A stretch of DNA of 64,000 bases. It comes from E44-bin32 sp034430595 (GTDB lineage: Bacteria; Chloroflexota; Anaerolineae; Anaerolineales; E44-bin32). Both the position numbers and the translations under genes were made by a program. The DNA lies in the NCBI GenBank assembly GCA_034430595.1, contig DAOUEL010000078.1, positions 248,001 to 312,000 of the forward strand, written 5' to 3'. The notes under the pieces are model-generated. The model worked only from the letters and a program-made list of their open reading frames with translations. It was not told the DNA's origin and made no database searches. Shown piece by piece: positions 60,882-64,000 of the stretch. Numbering within the stretch: the stretch's first letter is position 1; each line of letters opens with the position of its first letter.

Positions 60882-61574
60882 ATGTTCCCCATTCGGGATA
60901 CAATTCGAAGTCGTTCCATACCGATCGTCAATTACTCTCTAATCGCTGCGAACGTCCTGGTCTATCTTTTTCAATCAATCCTCTCCCAGCGCGGGTTTCA
61001 AACACTATTGGGGTCGTTTGGATTAATACCAGCCACCTTCACGCTAGCCAGTTCCCACAGCTTGCTGACGATTATTACATCGATGTTCTTGCACGGCAGT
61101 TGGTTCCACGTGCTGAGCAATATGTGGGTGCTATATATCTTCGGTGACAACGTCGAAGATCGGATGGGATCGATCCGCTATCTGATTTTCTACCTGCTGT
61201 CTGGAATTTTGGCAGCGTTGACCCATGTCTTCTTCGCACCTGGGTTGGCGGTTCCAACAGTGGGCGCAAGCGGTGCGATCGCAGGCGTGTTGGGAGCCTA
61301 TTTCTATCTTTTCCCGCGCTCCAGAGTGCTGACTTTTGTCCCGCTCTTCATTCTCCCCTGGTTTATCGAAGTCCCGGCGGTAGTCTTTCTCGGTTTGTGG
61401 TTCATCTTGCAACTGTTCAGCGGCCTGATGATCGGGGGGCTGGCGATGGAAGGCATCGCCTGGTGGGCTCATATCGGTGGCTTTATCTTTGGCTATATCC
61501 TGGTCCGGGCTTTCGTCCCCCGGCCGCGAGTGATGGTCGTCCGACATCAGGGAGATCCATGGTCCTATGGCTGA
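60882..61574 (+). CDS. Rhomboid family intramembrane serine protease
   Basis: 230 residues with six predicted helices. The catalytic Ser130 is in the GASGAIAG motif (128-134) and the catalytic His197 in WWAHIGGFIFG, with the oxyanion-stabilising residues His76 and Asn80 in FLHGSWFHVLSNMWVLYIFGDNVEDRMG. It cleaves single-span membrane proteins near the outer leaflet. GGAGACGG lies before the ATG. The substrate is unknown; exported single-span proteins of this window (LysM, C39, coiled-coil trio) would be plausible by topology. Confidence 0.92.
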   Translation: MFPIRDTIRSRSIPIVNYSLIAANVLVYLFQSILSQRGFQTLLGSFGLIPATFTLASSHSLLTIITSMFLHGSWFHVLSNMWVLYIFGDNVEDRMGSIRYLIFYLLSGILAALTHVFFAPGLAVPTVGASGAIAGVLGAYFYLFPRSRVLTFVPLFILPWFIEVPAVVFLGLWFILQLFSGLMIGGLAMEGIAWWAHIGGFIFGYILVRAFVPRPRVMVVRHQGDPWSYG

Positions 61575-61656
61575 TACAATCAGCTTGAGCTAATGAGATT
61601 TGGGGCAATTTTGTGCGAATGAAAGCGCAGCTCGAACTGCGCGGGGAGGTCGCGGT

Positions 61657-62418
61657 ATGTCTGAAAAGCCCGTGAAAATCGATGTCAACCAGGCAGGACT
61701 GGAGGCCTTAACAGTTCTTCCTGGTGTTGGTGAGGAGATTGCCGCCCGGATTATCTCGCGGCGCCCCTACAAGGGGGCTGGCGAACTTTTGAACGTTCCA
61801 GGCATCGGTCCAAAGGGCGTCGAGCGCCTGACCCCCTATCTGGTGTTCAATGCAGAGCCGGGCTCAAACAACCAGGGTGTTCGAAGCACCTCCAGAGGAA
61901 TGCCCTCACCGGGCAGTAGATCCGGCGCTGGAGTGGAGAAAGGCGCTCCGGAAGCAGGCCGCGGGATCACTCGCCAGACGCTGCTCTGGTTTTGTCTCGG
62001 CACCGGATTGGTTAGCGTCCTTGTCTCGGTGATCCTGAGCCTGGCGATCCTGGCCGGGATTAACGGCACCTTGAGCATAGAACGCAATGCAAGCATCCGG
62101 CAGTTGAATGGACGAGCTTCAGCCGCGGAGCAGCAGCTTGAAGAGCTTGGTGCGAGCATCGATTCGCTCGAAACCCGCCTGAAATCCGTCGAAGGACTGA
62201 GCGGCAGGATGACCACCATGGAAGACGAATTCGCTTCCATGCGAGAACAGGTGGATGCGGCGCGGGCTGAAGTGGATGGAATTCAAACGACTGTGTCGGG
62301 CTTGTCCGGGCAGATCGGATCACTCGAGAGCCGAGTCAGCGTGTTCGACGCCTTCCTGCGCGGGATCGAACGCATCCTGCAGGAGGTTCTCCCGCAGCAG
62401 CCAATGGAGGTCCCATGA
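61657..62418 (+). CDS. Helix-hairpin-helix plus transmembrane plus coiled-coil protein (first of three)
   Basis: 253 residues from ATG 61657, with GGGGAGG seven bases upstream. Residues 5-68 are a ComEA-like double helix-hairpin-helix (IDVNQAGLEALTVLPGVGEEIAARIISRRPYKGAGELLNVPGIGPKGVERL), a DNA-binding fold. After a Ser/Gly-rich linker comes a transmembrane helix (about 108-135, LWFCLGTGLVSVLVSVILSLAILAG), then a coiled coil (about 140-250). In ComEA the order is the reverse (anchor first) and the HhH is outside; here the HhH precedes the helix, so it could lie in the cytoplasm and the coil outside. The stop overlaps the next start (ATGA). DNA tethering to the membrane is a guess. Confidence 0.78.
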   Translation: MSEKPVKIDVNQAGLEALTVLPGVGEEIAARIISRRPYKGAGELLNVPGIGPKGVERLTPYLVFNAEPGSNNQGVRSTSRGMPSPGSRSGAGVEKGAPEAGRGITRQTLLWFCLGTGLVSVLVSVILSLAILAGINGTLSIERNASIRQLNGRASAAEQQLEELGASIDSLETRLKSVEGLSGRMTTMEDEFASMREQVDAARAEVDGIQTTVSGLSGQIGSLESRVSVFDAFLRGIERILQEVLPQQPMEVP

Positions 62419-63287
62419 CCGAACAGAACCAGCTACCTGAGAGCGTACCTGAAACGAATCCAGAGGAATCCAGCTCAGCCGCTGCTTCCGGTCGCGGTCC
62501 TGGCCCTAGTCTGGCGGGAAGGATCGGCCGGGTTCTACTTCGCCTGCTGGTTGTTTTTATCCTTGGTGCGGCGTTGGGGGCGGGGATCTACTACGGTGCC
62601 ATCAAGCTCTATCGAGATGCGATCGAACCACTGCGGACGCTCGACACGCGCCTGGAGGACCTGCAGTTCCAGCTCGATCACCAGGCGGCGAACCAGCAGG
62701 ACCAAATGGTGGAACTGCGTACTCGCTTGACCGAGCTCGAAGGCCGTGCAGCAGCTATCAACGAGCAGCTCTCCGAACTTGAAGCGCGGGTTGGCGTCCA
62801 GCAGGATGACCTGGGTGCTTTGCAATCTCAGGTTGGCGATTTAACCCAGTTCGAGAGGCGTCTGAATGCGCTGGTCGATGACCAGGAAGCTCTGACGACC
62901 CGCATGCAAGAACTAGAAGACCTGGTTGCCGGCGGCGACCTGCCAGCGGAGCGAATCGACCGCAACCTGCAGCTGCTGCGGGCCATGACTATCATGACTC
63001 GCGCACGAGTGTCGCTAAACGATTTAAACCTGGGCTTGGCTCAGGCTGACCTTGGCGCGGCGAGTGATATATTGGCTATACTCACGGCAGGAAGCACCGG
63101 GCAAGCGGAAGGTGATTCAGCCGCCGAACCGGGGCTAGTTGAGGCGAGCGATCATCTTTCAGCTGCATTGAGCAATGTGCTCAGCAGGCCAGCGGTGGCC
63201 GAAGAAGAACTCGAGATCGCGTGGAAGTTGTTAATTGAGTTTACTTCATCAACTCTTGAGCCTTCTGTCGATGCGGTGACGGAATAG
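62415..63287 (+). CDS. Membrane-anchored coiled-coil protein (second of three)
   Basis: 290 residues. A hydrophilic N-terminus of about 35 residues (Glu/Ser/Pro-rich) precedes a transmembrane helix (VLLRLLVVFILGAALGAGIYYGAI, about 41-64) and a long coiled coil (about 75-180, LDTRLEDLQFQLDHQAANQQDQMVELRTRLTELEGRA). A helical C-terminal domain (about 195-285, LLRAMTIMTRARVSLNDLNLGLAQADLGAASDILAIL) looks TPR-like. ATG overlaps the previous stop. I recognise no family; the same layout is repeated in the next gene. Confidence 0.72.
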   Translation: MTEQNQLPESVPETNPEESSSAAASGRGPGPSLAGRIGRVLLRLLVVFILGAALGAGIYYGAIKLYRDAIEPLRTLDTRLEDLQFQLDHQAANQQDQMVELRTRLTELEGRAAAINEQLSELEARVGVQQDDLGALQSQVGDLTQFERRLNALVDDQEALTTRMQELEDLVAGGDLPAERIDRNLQLLRAMTIMTRARVSLNDLNLGLAQADLGAASDILAILTAGSTGQAEGDSAAEPGLVEASDHLSAALSNVLSRPAVAEEELEIAWKLLIEFTSSTLEPSVDAVTE

Positions 63288-63304
63288 CCTGGAGGGAGGC
63301 GGTA

Positions 63305-63967
63305 ATGCAGGAACAGGAAAACGCAAGCCCGGGGCAGGAACCCGAATCGATCAACATGGACGCGGAAGCCGGAATAGACGAACAACGTTCCCCGGTTGAA
63401 CCGCTGCCTGAAACGTCCTCCGCCGAAATGCAACCAGCCCGACCAAGCAGACTGCGGCGCGTTCTCGTCTGGGTCCTCGCAATTCTGCTCGTATTCAGCC
63501 TCGGGGTGGGTGCGTGCTGGCTGACCCAGGTTCAACCCCAGCGTGAATTGATTGCCAGCCTCGAGAGTCGCACGGGGGATGCCGAAGCCCAGGCCGCGAA
63601 CCTGCAGGCCGAGGTTACGAGATTATCGCCCTTCGAAGGCGAGAATGAAGCGCTGCGAACTCAGCTCAAGCGCAGCACACAGCATCTCGATCTGCTCTTC
63701 GTGCTCGTTGATGTGACCAGTGCTCAGCTGGCGATGGTGCAGGAAGATATCCTTGCCGCCAAGGCCGCATTAAGTGGAACGGATGCTCGCCTCGGAAACC
63801 TGGAGTCGAATCTGAGCGGGGCGGAGGCTGAGACAGTGAAAGGGTTAAGTGAGCGGCTGACCTTGGTGCTGGATGAAGTTGAATCAGATGAATTCGCCGC
63901 CCGACGCGATCTTGAAATTCTCGCCAACAACCTGCTTTCGCTGGAGCGATCGCTATTCGGTGAATGA
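63305..63967 (+). CDS. Membrane-anchored coiled-coil protein (third of three)
   Basis: 220 residues, GGAGGGAGGCGGTA before the ATG. The layout repeats the preceding gene: an acidic N-terminus (about 1-45), a transmembrane helix (VLVWVLAILLVFSLGVGACWLT, about 54-75), a coiled coil (about 85-125) and a helical C-terminus (LDLLFVLVDVTSAQLAMVQEDILAAKAALSGTDARLGNLESNL) that resembles the matching part of the second protein (LRAMTIMTRARVSLNDLNLGLAQADLGAASDIL). The two are probably paralogues. 17 bases separate them. Function unknown. Confidence 0.72.
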   Translation: MQEQENASPGQEPESINMDAEAGIDEQRSPVEPLPETSSAEMQPARPSRLRRVLVWVLAILLVFSLGVGACWLTQVQPQRELIASLESRTGDAEAQAANLQAEVTRLSPFEGENEALRTQLKRSTQHLDLLFVLVDVTSAQLAMVQEDILAAKAALSGTDARLGNLESNLSGAEAETVKGLSERLTLVLDEVESDEFAARRDLEILANNLLSLERSLFGE

Positions 63968-64000
63968 CTTAATCGAACGGGGTGCGAAGGGGCCGCATGC

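Overview
The window reads as chromosomal DNA from a moderately GC-rich bacterium, most likely a member of the Chloroflexota (Anaerolineae-like). That placement is inference. It rests on the gene mix: DUF2089 and SHOCT-like small regulators, large multi-GAF histidine kinases, an ADP-forming acetate-CoA ligase beside a DRTGG/P-loop protein, Thr-Pro-rich linkers in exported proteins and a cNMP-binding/PH-domain membrane protein. I saw no rRNA, tRNA, CRISPR array, transposase or phage module.

Layout. 1-4.9 kb: the end of a FecE/BtuD-type ABC ATPase, an HD phosphohydrolase, surE, and on the minus strand a response regulator, an RlmD/TrmA-type RNA methyltransferase and a class V aminotransferase. 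5.0-11.8 kb: a nine-gene plus-strand cluster (small basic protein, DUF2089 protein, DUF4097/SHOCT protein, GNAT, two MFS carriers, two more SHOCT-like proteins, YvlD/LiaZ-like 4-TM protein) closed by a strong terminator. It resembles a cell-envelope-stress locus of the YvlB-YvlD / LiaX-LiaZ type. 11.9-19.1 kb: a large SDR-like protein, a three-GAF/PAS histidine kinase, a metallo-beta-lactamase-fold protein with a damaged metal site, an L-asparaginase II and rsmG. 19.1-25.0 kb: recF, def, a cNMP/PH-domain membrane protein and, divergently, ftsK/spoIIIE. 25.1-30.6 kb: a complete BMP/PnrA-type nucleoside ABC importer (lipoprotein, double ATPase, two permeases) with a structured leader and terminators.

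30.7-34.9 kb: a murJ homologue overlapping an exported C39-peptidase/TPR gene, and a divergent LysM surface protein. 34.9-41.3 kb is the most accessory stretch: small membrane proteins of unknown function, a 36-bp perfect palindrome on a promoter, a GT87-like membrane protein of lower GC, a decayed copy of a neighbouring membrane gene and an MFS gene split by a frameshift. 41.4-53.8 kb: a J-domain coiled-coil protein, aconitase, a six-GAF histidine kinase, a DRTGG protein overlapping acetate-CoA ligase (ADP-forming), RNase HII and a GT2 glycosyltransferase. 53.9-64 kb: a degenerate NERD protein, NfeD, FHA, OsmC, ClpB, Hsp20, a rhomboid protease and three consecutive genes for membrane-anchored coiled-coil proteins.

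Two window-wide regulatory patterns stand out. Many promoters carry an extended -10 (TGn-TAnnnT, usually TGC) without a good -35. Several genes (surE, the response regulator, the cNMP/PH gene, probably the C39 and LysM genes) have their start codon 6-8 nt after the -10, which implies leaderless mRNAs.
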